From assembly GCA_951804985.1 (NCBI GenBank), contig OX638133.1:68330367-68394366 (forward strand): DNA of 64,000 nucleotides, given 5' to 3'. The stretch is from Dryomyza anilis (lineage: Eukaryota > Arthropoda > Insecta > Diptera > Dryomyzidae). Positions within the stretch are counted from its first letter, which is position 1; every line of letters starts with the position of its first letter. Positions 36,901-48,900 of this stretch are shown here, piece by piece. Position numbers and translations under genes: made by a program. The notes beneath the pieces were generated by a model. It saw only the letters and a list, made by a program, of their open reading frames with translations, was not told the origin of the DNA and made no database searches.

Positions 36901-39900
36901 TGAGACTGAAAATAAATTTGTTTCTTCTGTAAAACTCATTTTGTAAGAGGTATTCGAAAATGTAGATAGGTGGTTTTGCAGTATCACCAACGATATGTGC
37001 TTTTTGACATAGCTAAAGGGAAAAAGTGTTTGTTTTCGTGGCGAAAATTAAGTTATGCTTCGTTTCACGGATAAACAAATTTATATACTTCATTTCTTGG
37101 GTATAATAAAAATGTGTTTATTTTTGTGGGGAAATTAAACTTGCGTTTCTTTTTGTTGTTACTAAAAACGTAAATGTATATGGAGGATAATCGGTAAAAT
37201 TTTAATACCATGTCAGGTACTCCATGTAGCGTCGGTAGCTCAAGGTTAGTGCGTTGGACTGCGAGCCGAAAAGTCCCAGGTTCAAGCCTGGACTGGGGCT
37301 AACAACTTCTAATCATAGAAACATTTTTCTATATCGCTCTACCTACCTCTCGGCAGTAAATGGCAAACCTACGAGAGTAAAACATTGTATATGAAAAGAT
37401 CTCACCAGCCGTTCGGATTCGGCAATAAACTGTAGGTCCCCCCACTTTGAATGTGGTGAAAGAGCTCGGCCTAAGTTCTTATAGGACTGTCACGCCAAAC
37501 TATTATTATTATTATGTCAGAACTAGTATTTAGTATTTAGTATACTAATTTGTAATAGTACTCATTGCATTTTGAACCTTTTTGTTAAGTTTTTACGATT
37601 TTAATGGTTCCCAGTTTTTCGGAGAGTTATTGCCGCATAACTATAGACAATTTTGAACTGGACTGCAACTCTGGATTTTAATGTACAACTTTTTGGCATT
37701 TATGTTCAAAAGAAAACTTTAAAAAAAAGCTATATATTAATGTTAACAATAGTTACGGGTCATTCAGTGTATTTGTTAAACATGGTTTGCATTGTTTTCT
37801 CTGTAGCATTGTTCAAATTCTTATAATACGTGAACATATAATTATTTGAGGTGACGTTATTAATTTTGTCTAATCATCCATATCCTGTTTGTACGTCAAC
37901 AACTCTTGCATTATACACTTTAAGTTAATGTAAACTGTTTAAATTATAGCAATAGTCAATAACGTAGTAACACTCGGCATTTAAATAATACTGTCAAATT
38001 AGGGACATTTATAATTCCTGCATATATCTATTGTTTGCCATTTTACTCAATTAATAAAATTACACCACCCAGTCTGGAATATACCTGCACTGATATTGCG
38101 TCTTACAATATTGGCCGAATTTGCACCGTGTAAAGTTTGTTGAATGTCATGCATAGTGTTTGAGGTATCAACATCTACTGATGCAGGACGCCCGCGTCCT
38201 GTTATTGGTATGCCGTTCATGCCATGAAATTGGTGTTGCTGCTGTGGAGGATAATATTAGCATGTTATGCATTCGATGCACAGACAAAGTACTAACTAAC
38301 CTGATTCTGTGGTACAGGCGGAGCACTAGAGGCGCGCGGCGCTTGGTTGTCGGCTGCACCGACATTGGCGCGATGCACCAACACATATTGCCCGCTGCCG
38401 TTTTGATGCAGATCATGCTGAGGTGGCGTTTGATGATGGTGATGATGTTGATGTTGATGCATGACATTCAGTTGCTGCGTCGACGATGGGATGTTCACTA
38501 CACCGGGAGCTGAGTACACGTGGCGTATCATGGTAGGTGAGGGCTGTCGTTGAACAAATTTCTTACGAGGGAATCCCATGCGTGGCCCTATCACCTTTAA
38601 AGATATAGATGAAAAACAAATGTATTTTTAAAAACTACTTTTAAGTTGTTTATAATATATAAATTGGACTTAACGAAACATTTAGTGCAAATAAAAAATA
38701 ACTAATATTTATAAGCAACATACTTTGTAAACGCCTGGTCGACTAACTCCCATCACATTTGGCGGAATTCCACCGACCGCTGACAATGTTACTGGCGGAA
38801 CTACATCATCGCCTTTTACTGTAACTCCAGACGGCGATGGCGACGACGAAGCCGATGAACACGAATTCGATATGGATGTGGAGGACGGTGAGGTGCCTCC
38901 TGATGATTGTTGCTGCTGACCCAATATGGCCGATGGTGGTCTAAGTTGCGCCTTGAGATTTTCGCGATTCGGACTGTTCTGTATGACCGCCTGACAGATC
39001 TGGTAGCTACGCTCAAGATTCACTGCACCCGGTGGCAATTTGTTGGTGGTGGCTTTGCGACCCTTACCCGAGGGCAGTTTTGCAAGCGGACGTTGCTGAG
39101 CAATTGTGGTCGGCACGCACGATGTTGGGAGAGTCTTAAGGGCGGCACTCAGCGTAGACGGCATCGCCATCGGCGGAGTATGCGGCGCGTTAACTGCCGC
39201 TGTTGCTGTAGGCAATGTTGCGCTTGTTGCTGGCGAAGTGCTGTACGAATAGCCAGTAGCGGTGGTTGCAGAAGACGGTGGAGTGACGGCCGAAGATGTT
39301 ATGCTCATGGACGATGAACGCGGCATAGAAATTATATTTAATTGCTTTGAGATATATTTTGGTTGCTGCTGCTGTTGTAGTTGCTGCGTTTGGCTATGAA
39401 AGTTAGGCATATGCTGGTGGTGGTGTTGCGGTTGAGGGAGTTGGGTGTGAGGCGTCTGCAGTTGTATTTGTTGTGAAGGCATAAAATTATTGCTTGTGGA
39501 TGCGGCGGCCGCGGTGCTGCTTGCTGTTTGTGGTAAATAGTTGCGTGGCTGCTGCAACGTAAAATGTTGCAATTGCTGCTGCTGTTCGATGGGCGCATGT
39601 TGCTGGTGGTGAGCGGCAACGTTAGTCGGGAAAAGTGGCTGCCCATTGGCTCCTGCCAAGTCGAATTGTCTGCGTATAACTTGCATGGCTAGTGGTGCTT
39701 TATGTTGTTGCTGTTGTTGCGAATCCTGATGTGCCAAAAGTTGCGCGTTAGTTGCCGCTTGTTGTTGCTGCTGATTAGCTTGAAACGCAAGTTGCTGCTG
39801 CGCATGTTGCAGCAATTGTTGATGCTGTGATTGCAGATGTTGTTGCTGCTGTTGCACCAAAAAGTTGCGTATTATTTGACCATTAGAATCGACAAGAATT

Positions 39901-42900
39901 TGTCGCTGCTGTTGTTGGGTGTGAGGTAGCTGCTGCTGTAGATGATTCATAATAGTGTTGGAAATACTGTTCCCCGCGGTGCACATGTTCAGCTCGCTGC
40001 TGCTGTCGTTGGAATTTCCGCTAGTCACCACGGTGCTCGTTACTTCCATCTCAGCCGCAGACATAGGTACCTCGCAAACCACATCGGACGAAGACAGCTG
40101 TAGAATAAAGGTACATGAAGAAAGAACAACAGAGCGAAGAATGCACTTACCTCAGACATTTCATTTGAGTAGTCCACATGATCCGACGGCGGTGGAGGCA
40201 CTGAAAACTGTGGCACCTGCATCACATGCATCTGTTGCAAATTATCCTCCTGCTGTTGCTCCTGCAGCAGTTGCTGATGTTGCTGCTGAAGTTCATCGAC
40301 TATGTCGCGCACCGCATCGCTATCGTCCATTTCATCATCGTCGTCATCATCATCATCACCGGCAGCACCCACCAGAACGTTGCTTATGTTTGGCAAATAT
40401 TCTGTCGCAACATTGTTAAGTTCCACTGCATCGATTTCATGTGGCTGTTGCTGGTGCTGAATAGCATTCAAAACACTTGAACTTGGTTGGTGCTGGTGCT
40501 GTTGCTGCAGTTTTAGCACACCAAAGTTCCAGTCATGTTGCACATGTTGGAACAACTCATTGCTATGTTTTTGCTGTTGCTGATGCTGAAGAGGTGGTGG
40601 CAGCGGTGGCGGCGTCAGCTCTTCTTGTTCAGTTCGTTGCGCATGTAGCAAAGTGCTCGAAAGCGAATTGGCGGCTGATAACATTTCCTGCATATCAGAC
40701 ACTGTCACAGCCGATGATGTGGTAGCAGACGACGTCGCTGATGATGATGATGATGACGAAGACGACGACGTCGTTGCGGACGAAATGCTCGTCGGCAGCA
40801 CCGATTTGTTCTCGTACAAATTGTCACAATCATTTGAGCCAATAACTACACATATATGAAAATTATTTGATTTAATATTTTTATCCATCACACAACCGAA
40901 TTCATTGCAAATATGGCATGACACTAGATTAATTTAAGCTAGCATGCAAAATAGTATCGCTAGGATTTATTAAAAAGCGAGATCATGCTTCAAGTGGTTT
41001 GCATTTTTTTAACAAATGACTGTGCAAATCTACACTCACTCGACGTCTGTTTGTACTAAATGATAAAATGATTCCTAGAGCATGTATTTTAAATATAGAT
41101 AGAGTCAACTACTATTATTTACTACAAATAGATACTTTGTTCATTATGAAATGGATTTTATTTGAATGCAATGGATCAAAATAAATATGTTTTGAATACA
41201 GTGCTGGCATGTTTTTAGTAAGGTCTTTAATATATATATTTTTTATTGAAAAACAATAGCCTCAAACTAAATACGCACATTAAATGAACTTCGTTATTTG
41301 AAACTGTTCGATCTAATTATTTATGGAACCATTTTAGATATATGCTGTATTTGTAGAATCAATGAACGATATTTGAGTAAAAAATAATTGTAGACTTTCT
41401 GAAACTAGTACTCCTAAAACTAAGAACAAGGCTTTAAAAGCATGTATTTGACCCTTTCCCTAGAGACAAGTTTGTATTGTTCAATCCATTCATTTTTAAT
41501 TAAGTTTAAAATCAGAACTAATGTGTCATACAAACTTTACGACATTTAATTGTCACAACGCACCAGCATAATTTTTTAAAACAAAATGTCGCTTCATGCC
41601 TTGTGTAGGCATACACACGGGACATGTTTGACCAACCGTTAATTTTGTTTGTAATGGTTTTATACCAATGGTTGTTCGGAAATAAAGCAAAATATTTGTT
41701 ACAATTGATGTTTTTCTTCGGTAATTTTGAATTTAACTAAAAATTCGCGCTAGCTCAAAGCCAAATTATTATGTTTAAATTTGTCAATAAAACAGAAACA
41801 AATAATTTTATTTGTCAAACGCTCGACTGACTAGAAAGTAGCTCTACTTTGACGGTACTCTGGCGTTACGACATTTTTTCAACTTTTACGATATAACCAA
41901 GGTGTATTAAGCAAGGTGAGGAAAGTCGAAAAGACATTCTCTTTCAAATTTTTATCATCAACAAATTTTTTTTGAGATCTCCAAAATTTCCTCACCTTCC
42001 TTAATAAACCTTGGATATAACGCTTGAGGTCGCATGTTGTTTTGATTCATATGAATTCCTCTTTTTTACTTTATTTGTCAAAGCACGACAGACCGAACAC
42101 CGTATTGTACATGATTAAGAAGAATACATGAGTTCAAACTATTAGTAAATATTGAAAGCATTGCTAAGTCAATGGTTTTTTTAATTGTCATTAATTCATC
42201 AGTTAGAGAGCTTAGTTTTTCCGTGATTCTGAACAGAAAAATTGATTGTCAGTGATGTTAAAAACCGCACAGCTAGTTGATGTTGCAAAAATGTGTAATT
42301 TGCTTTTTACGGTAATGCTCAGTTTTCTTCCATATACGTTTTCTTAATTCCCAATAAACATTTCGTCAAGTCTTGGCGAATATTTTTTGATTTTCCTTGT
42401 TTTCAATAATATTTTTCGACTATTCCTCAAGCCTAAATAATAAAGTCGAAATCATAAATTATAAAGACTTGAGTATAACTACATAAATAGTTTATATAAA
42501 CTATAGTAACAATATTAAAAAGTATAAAATCGAATGTCTAAATCAAGTCAGTCTAAATGTAAATATCTGTGGATATCAAACATTGTTAAATCAAGTTGAT
42601 AGCAGCTTCATAATAAACGGTAATTTGGGCTAAACATTTGTGTTCTATACGCTCACTAGCATATGAATATTCTACACTATTTAAAAACTTGAGAATAACT
42701 TGTACAATTATTATTTCTAAACTATACTTTCTACACTTGAAATGAGCTAGAAATTGACTTGAGATTGGTTTGAAGTAAAATTTATGCTTTAATTATATTT
42801 TTCTTTTTATATTCGAAGGCTTTGTGTAATATATGTGTGCTATATAGTTTGAATGTTATAAATAGTCGGAATTGTACCCGCCATATTATTTTTGCATTAT

Positions 42901-45900
42901 AAACTACGAAATTCTACAATGGTTGCATCTCAATTATTAAAGCGTGTGTTCGGAGACCCGCTACATCATGTGTCTTTTATTGATTTATGAAAATCAAACT
43001 AAGAAGACACGGAAATCCGCTTAAATGATGATCAATATTTGATACTTCTCCGATTTCACATGCAATGCCCATTTCACTATTAAATTCACTTTTATATTGT
43101 TAGATTTCTGATAAAAGCAATTTGCAAATATGTTGAGATTTATTATCAACATCAAGTTTCAAACTAGTGTAGTTATATTGTGTAGATTAATATGAATATT
43201 ATATATCCATTAAGCTATTTATGTACTAAGGTAAATGTGTGAATATCAACTATAAATATAGGGTAAAATATGCGTGTAGATTTCAAGTTAATTGTACATT
43301 GGAATATAATTTGAATAACAGGATGGATAGTACAACTTTTTAATTAACATTTCTCCACGCTATTCTCAACACACAAAATCGAGAAAAATACTTGATTTAA
43401 ACTTGCAAACCTATTTAATTCGAGGGCAAATGTTTGTTGGGTTATTTCAGGGGATACATTAAATTTGCTTTATGGCAATAAATGCGTAATAAAATCGCAT
43501 TTTAAAATTTGCTTAGAATAAAAATTTTGAAATTTTCGAATATCAAAATTACAATAGTACGAAAAAGTCAAAATTTTTTGTGTTTGGGCAAGCCGTGAAA
43601 CTGTAACGGTTAACTATTAATTAATAAATAAAAAAATAAATATCTTTTTTATCTTGAAGCAATAATAATTTAATTGAAAATGGTCGTTAAAAGTTCAAAA
43701 ATGTCCTTTAAACACTTTGCGCAACATCACAGTATCAATTTTTGCTTTTAAATGTTTGTTCTTAGTTTTAGGGTTCCTAGTTTCAAAAAGTTGACGCGGA
43801 GCAAAGCACTTAAAAAAAAGCACTTAACATTTGTTTGATTTTGAAGCAGTCTAATGTATAGAATAATAGAATAAAAAACTGTTATTAATAATAGTTTTAA
43901 TGTGGCATAAAATCAAATACATGTTTATCGCAGTTTTCAGATAATTATTGTAAATTAAGTTTAAATGGCATTTTAGAAATAAAGCATTCTTCTCTCAATT
44001 GACACTAACATAAACGTAATTAATCTGACACTTTAAAATATGTAAAATGTTGCATTAAATGATGAATACAAAAAATATGTTTAATTAGTTATAAAAAGCG
44101 AAAAAGTTACAAAATGACTACGAAAAAGCAGTATTATATTTTCTGTATTACACAGCTGATAGTACAAAATACATGCAAATTCATTTTAAGAAAACTAGTA
44201 GCGATTATACGTATTTTGTAGATTATTAAACGTACAGACCGGGATAAATGAAGAGAAACTAATAATACAGCCAAAAATAAATGAATATACACAATGGAAA
44301 TTACGTAATTATATTTATGATGAGATGTGATTTAATTACACAATGACAATAACGTATTTGCTTATTTTGTGCAGCTTTCAAGTTTGTAAAAATGTGAAAA
44401 TAATCTTACCGTGATCGAGCGAACTGGTGAAAATGAATTTGCCTTGATTGAGATTGTTTTTATTGCTTACAGCACTTATTGTGGAGTTCTGCACGTTGCC
44501 GATGTCTAAAAAGGTTGAATGAAAATAAAAAAGATTAGCGTTTGAAAACTTAAACAATTTGTATAAATTAAGATTACCTCCACTGTCTGTGCTCACATCA
44601 CCGGACTCCAAAACATAGTTCTCTGCGTCCGCAAAGTTTTGCGCAATTATATCGTCTTCCACTTCAATGGCAGGTGGAGGTGACTTGTCAGCAGCAGCTG
44701 CTGTTTCAATTGTTTGTAGAGTTGTTTCGGGTTTAGCCTTTTTTGCAACACTGTCTACAATTGCATTTAACGGTACATTCGACACCGATAATGATGGAAT
44801 AGTATCACAGGTACTGTTTATGTTAAGGTTTTGATTGGTTTGTGAAAAATATTGCGATTTATTTGTTGAAGCTGTTGATGTGGATGGCTCAGATGGACAC
44901 AAACTCTCCACTGCAGTTTTCTGTTGTCGCTGCAGGAACTGTAGGTGCTGCTCAAGTGCAAATTTTTCCAGAATTTCTTGTGCATACGCAACATCATGTG
45001 GCGCAATATTAAGGGGATGTGCATGTTGCTGTAATGAAGCAACTACATCCGATGTATCGCCAACTTGTGCCAGAGCTGCTGGCGTCTGATAACTTGTCTC
45101 GAGTGTGGACACAAAACTGTTGTTGATTGGTTTAGGAACATTTTCGTCATTCGTAATTTCAATTTTAATTTGTTTGCTTTCCAAATAGCTGCCTTCGGGC
45201 GTTTCAAAAGTTGTCTTGCTATTTGTTTTATTGTCATCTGACAGCAACTGGCTACTTGATGCTGTTAGTGTGTCCGATGATCGTTTAATACCACGTTTCA
45301 CCGATTCGTTATCCAAGTCATTGTTGCTCTGCATTCGAAGCAAATCGAACACAGATGGCTGTTCATTTTGACTGATGGATTCTTCTAATTTTATGCAACT
45401 CGTAGTTGCTTCAATTTTACCATACTGAAAAGGAGCACAGGACGAAAGACATATTAAAAATTCAAATTAGTAAATTGTTTTTCATCAAAATAAATTAGGA
45501 ATAAATTTTTGCAAATATGCCACACTAATAAAATTGCAATTTAAGTTATGTTCTCTTTGTATTTGATGTGTTTCTAATTAGTTGCACGCAACTGTAAATG
45601 TAGTATCGACGTTATTAGAAGTCAAATAATTCTCAAATCCTCAAATAATTCCCCTGTTAATTATTATTAGACTATATAATTGTAGGTAGAATAATGTAAC
45701 TTGAGCACGTCAAAACAACATTTGAAATATCTAAATCGAGATATTAAAACCAAAACAATTAAATACAATTAGACATGATAGATTGAAGTTGCGTCTGTAG
45801 GTGCAGTGGTTAGTGCATTGAATTGCGGCTGAAAGGTTGCAACCGCAGCTGCAACATAAAACATAGAAATTGTTTTTCTATTCGGCGCTAACTGAGGATA

Positions 45901-48900
45901 AACAAAAGATCCGTCTATTTCGGTTCAAATAATTATTATAATTCTGATTGAGATATCTATTTTAGTTTTAAACCAACGTCATATTTGCAATATATTTTTG
46001 ATACAGAAAATAACAGTGATTAAAATACTACTAAATACATTTGCAATCTCACCGATTCAGTCTGTTTATCACATTTCATTTCATCTTTTGTGCGCCGATT
46101 ATGAAGCATATCGCTGAACACATTTTGAGCGGTACAGGCAACGTTCACATTTTCCTCGGGCGACTCCTTTTTAAGAACAGCCACTGTCGCAGCTGGCGCT
46201 TGTTCTGCTTCGTATTCCATGCTGCTTGGTTTGTTATCGATTCTACATTCAATAATCGATTTGGAATCATGTTCCAACACGACTGCCGCCTTGCTACATG
46301 TCGCACTAGTGCCAGTCACCTTTGCAATGGTCGCGGCCAGTAGTTCAGTAGTTTGTTCCAATTTATATTCCAGCTGTTGCTCGGTTAAACTTTTACAACT
46401 GGCACTATCACTGCTGCAATGCGTTATATTGCCACTATCACCACTTTTATTGCTACTAATACTCGAGTTGCTGCTGCTGCTACAGGCGCGATTGGCTGCC
46501 TTTTCGCCCCAAATGGGCTCAAAGTGCTTCAGCTTCCACGGATCCAATTTGTTACGCTCGCGTTCAGCCTCCGTTTTAAGTTTTACTTGATTTTCGGGCG
46601 TAAATTCACCCTCGGCTAGACGTTCGCGCCACTCTAGACACGCACGCGCAAAGAACTCGTTGTTCAAACTTGATGGACCCAAACGTATGGCCTCCATGGA
46701 CGCAGTCGTGTTTGTACCCTGTTTCCGTTCCATTTCAATGGCCTCGCGATCCACGCTGGGCAAGAGTTGGATTAAGTTGTATTGATAGAGCGGCGGGAGC
46801 ATAGAAAATGTTTGTTTGTTCAGTAGAGCGCGCAAATTGGTCGACGCCAAAATGGAATCCGGCGTCTCTAAGTCGATCTTGCCATCTTTAGTCTGTTCGA
46901 TTTGTGCAGCAGTAGAAATCTTTTTTGAAGAACGGCGACGTGGTTTCAGACTAAAACCCGGTATGGACGCGAGCACCTCGCGCATTGTTGATGCCTGTGT
47001 GATGGCCGTTGTAGATGCTGTTGTTGCAGAGAGTGTTGCCGCTGCAGCAGCGGCTGCGGCAGCTGCTTCTGCGGCTGCCAAAGCGGCCGCAGCCTTCGCT
47101 TGTTGTTGCTGCTGAATGCGCCTACTGCTGCTACCACGACTGGATGGACTGGTGTTCGCTAGTGTAGTCGTGGTGACCACTGATGGTGCACCTGATGTTG
47201 TAGCTGCGCTTTTCTTTTCAGGTGGAATTGGCTTCACGATTATTCTTGGAACGTGGCGTCTAAAATATAAATGATAGCATTTTATTTATTCATAGAATAT
47301 GGATGTCGATAGTTTTTTTTACTCCTAATTTCTAATACCCTCGAATTTACACTTTTTACTGCACATATTACTTATGTATTCCTAAAATACTATTCCCTAA
47401 ATTGCTCAAAACAAACCCTTGTATTGACCTAATTTCAGACAATCAATGAAAAATTAAACGAAGAATTGTGTGGTGTTAGAGCGTCATCAAAATAATGCAA
47501 AGTCAGACTTTCTCTGTTATTTAAAATAACGGTTTAAAATAGCATTTTGTTCTCAACATCATATTTGAATGCAATGTGACTAATGCATCTCAAACAATAT
47601 AATTATAACAAATAACATTTTACAATAAAAATTAATATTAACATGCTCCAGTTTCAATAAAGTTGCAGCAAAACTAATATTATTTTTTAATATGTCATAT
47701 ATGCAGATAGTTACGAGATGTTTGCCACAACAGCAATGAAAATTGAGATATTTACAGTTGACTGATAGCAAACATCGTGAGTTCTTGGACACATGCAGCA
47801 AAACTGTTGAGTTATTATGACATTTGACTATTATAAAAAAAGGAAAATGGTGTACTTTTCTACAACACGATTTGTCTACAATAATTAAGTAAATCAAATG
47901 GTGTAAAAAAAGTGTCAACTCAAATATTACACTTCCCATTAAGCAATTTAGGAGCGCTCTGAAATTGGAGTCATAAAGGAGACCAATTTTTGAGTGTTTA
48001 TGAGCCCTCAGAAAATGACACTTAAAAGTATCTCATTTAAGACTGTTTCATAAATTCATCAAATTTAAGAATATTTTTGGAGCACTCAGAAAAGGGAGTC
48101 ATAAAAGTATCTTATTTATGCTGGCTTTGTTGAGCCTACTGTTTAAATAAAATTGATAAACTTGTTTTCGTTTTGAATTTAAAATGAAATGAAAAATAAT
48201 AAAATATTAGTGTAAATTCAACAGACAAACCTACATATTTAATGGATTTTTTTGAAATGAATGCATTTTCTCACGGATGTCTGGACTAAGATAAACATGA
48301 ACATGTACTATGTTGGATTAATATCAGACACATTCTATATTTCTGAAGAAAGAAAAACTCCAAAAATGAAGCAATTGTTGTGTCCGGAAATTCTCAAAAA
48401 TGTGAATAATTTAAAATGATCAAAAATAGGCGTATTTTTGCGCTCTTTAAAGCGTGTGCACTACCCAAGTTTCGGTAGCATTTTTAGGATCTTTTCAGGG
48501 CTCAAATATGAGTGTTTTAGGAGTAATAAAAAAGTCAGAAATATGGGGGTTTTTGGGCTCATTAAATCGTGCCCTCTACCCAGGGGTTGGGAGCCTTTTT
48601 AGAGCTCAAATATGAGTGTTTTAGGAGTAATAAAAGTGTCATAAATATGCAGATTTTTGGGCTCATAAAATGGTGCCAAGGGTTGGGAGTCTTTATGGGC
48701 TCTTTTAAGTGCTCATATATGAGTATTTAAGGAGTAATAAAAGTGTCAGAAATATGAGGGTTTTTGGGCTCATAAACCCCTCTATCCAGGGGTTGGGAGC
48801 CTTTTTGGGCACTTTTTAGTGCTCAAATATGAGTGTTTTAGGTGTAATAAAAGATTCAGAAATATGAGGGTTTTTGGGCTCATAAAATGGAGCCCTCTAC

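Larger units (their letters stand above)
40846..44409 (-). other. Asx intron 4
   Basis: 3.56 kb of AT-rich intron. The only structures found are the degenerate repeat copy at about 41550-42115 and the small MITE nested in it. No additional exon was seen. Confidence 0.45.

Noticed and set aside
37217..37300. Functional tRNA gene
   Set aside because: A and B box-like words are present, but the acceptor stem does not pair and the sequence continues into a SINE body repeated elsewhere in the window.
38160..40859. Several plus-strand and off-frame minus ORFs of 60-154 codons
   Set aside because: They are shadows of Asx exons 5-8, whose CAG-rich repeats leave other frames open; they lack conserved motifs.
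44378..44577. Single exon covering Asx exons 3 and 4
   Set aside because: The reading frame is open throughout, but the good donor (GTAATC), the acceptor (ctttttag) and the low-complexity Phe/Asn/Leu-rich interval favour a 72-bp intron.
46041..47115. Plus-strand ORFs antisense to Asx exon 2
   Set aside because: They result from Ala/Ser codon runs on the other strand, and the minus frame carries the DEUBAD domain.
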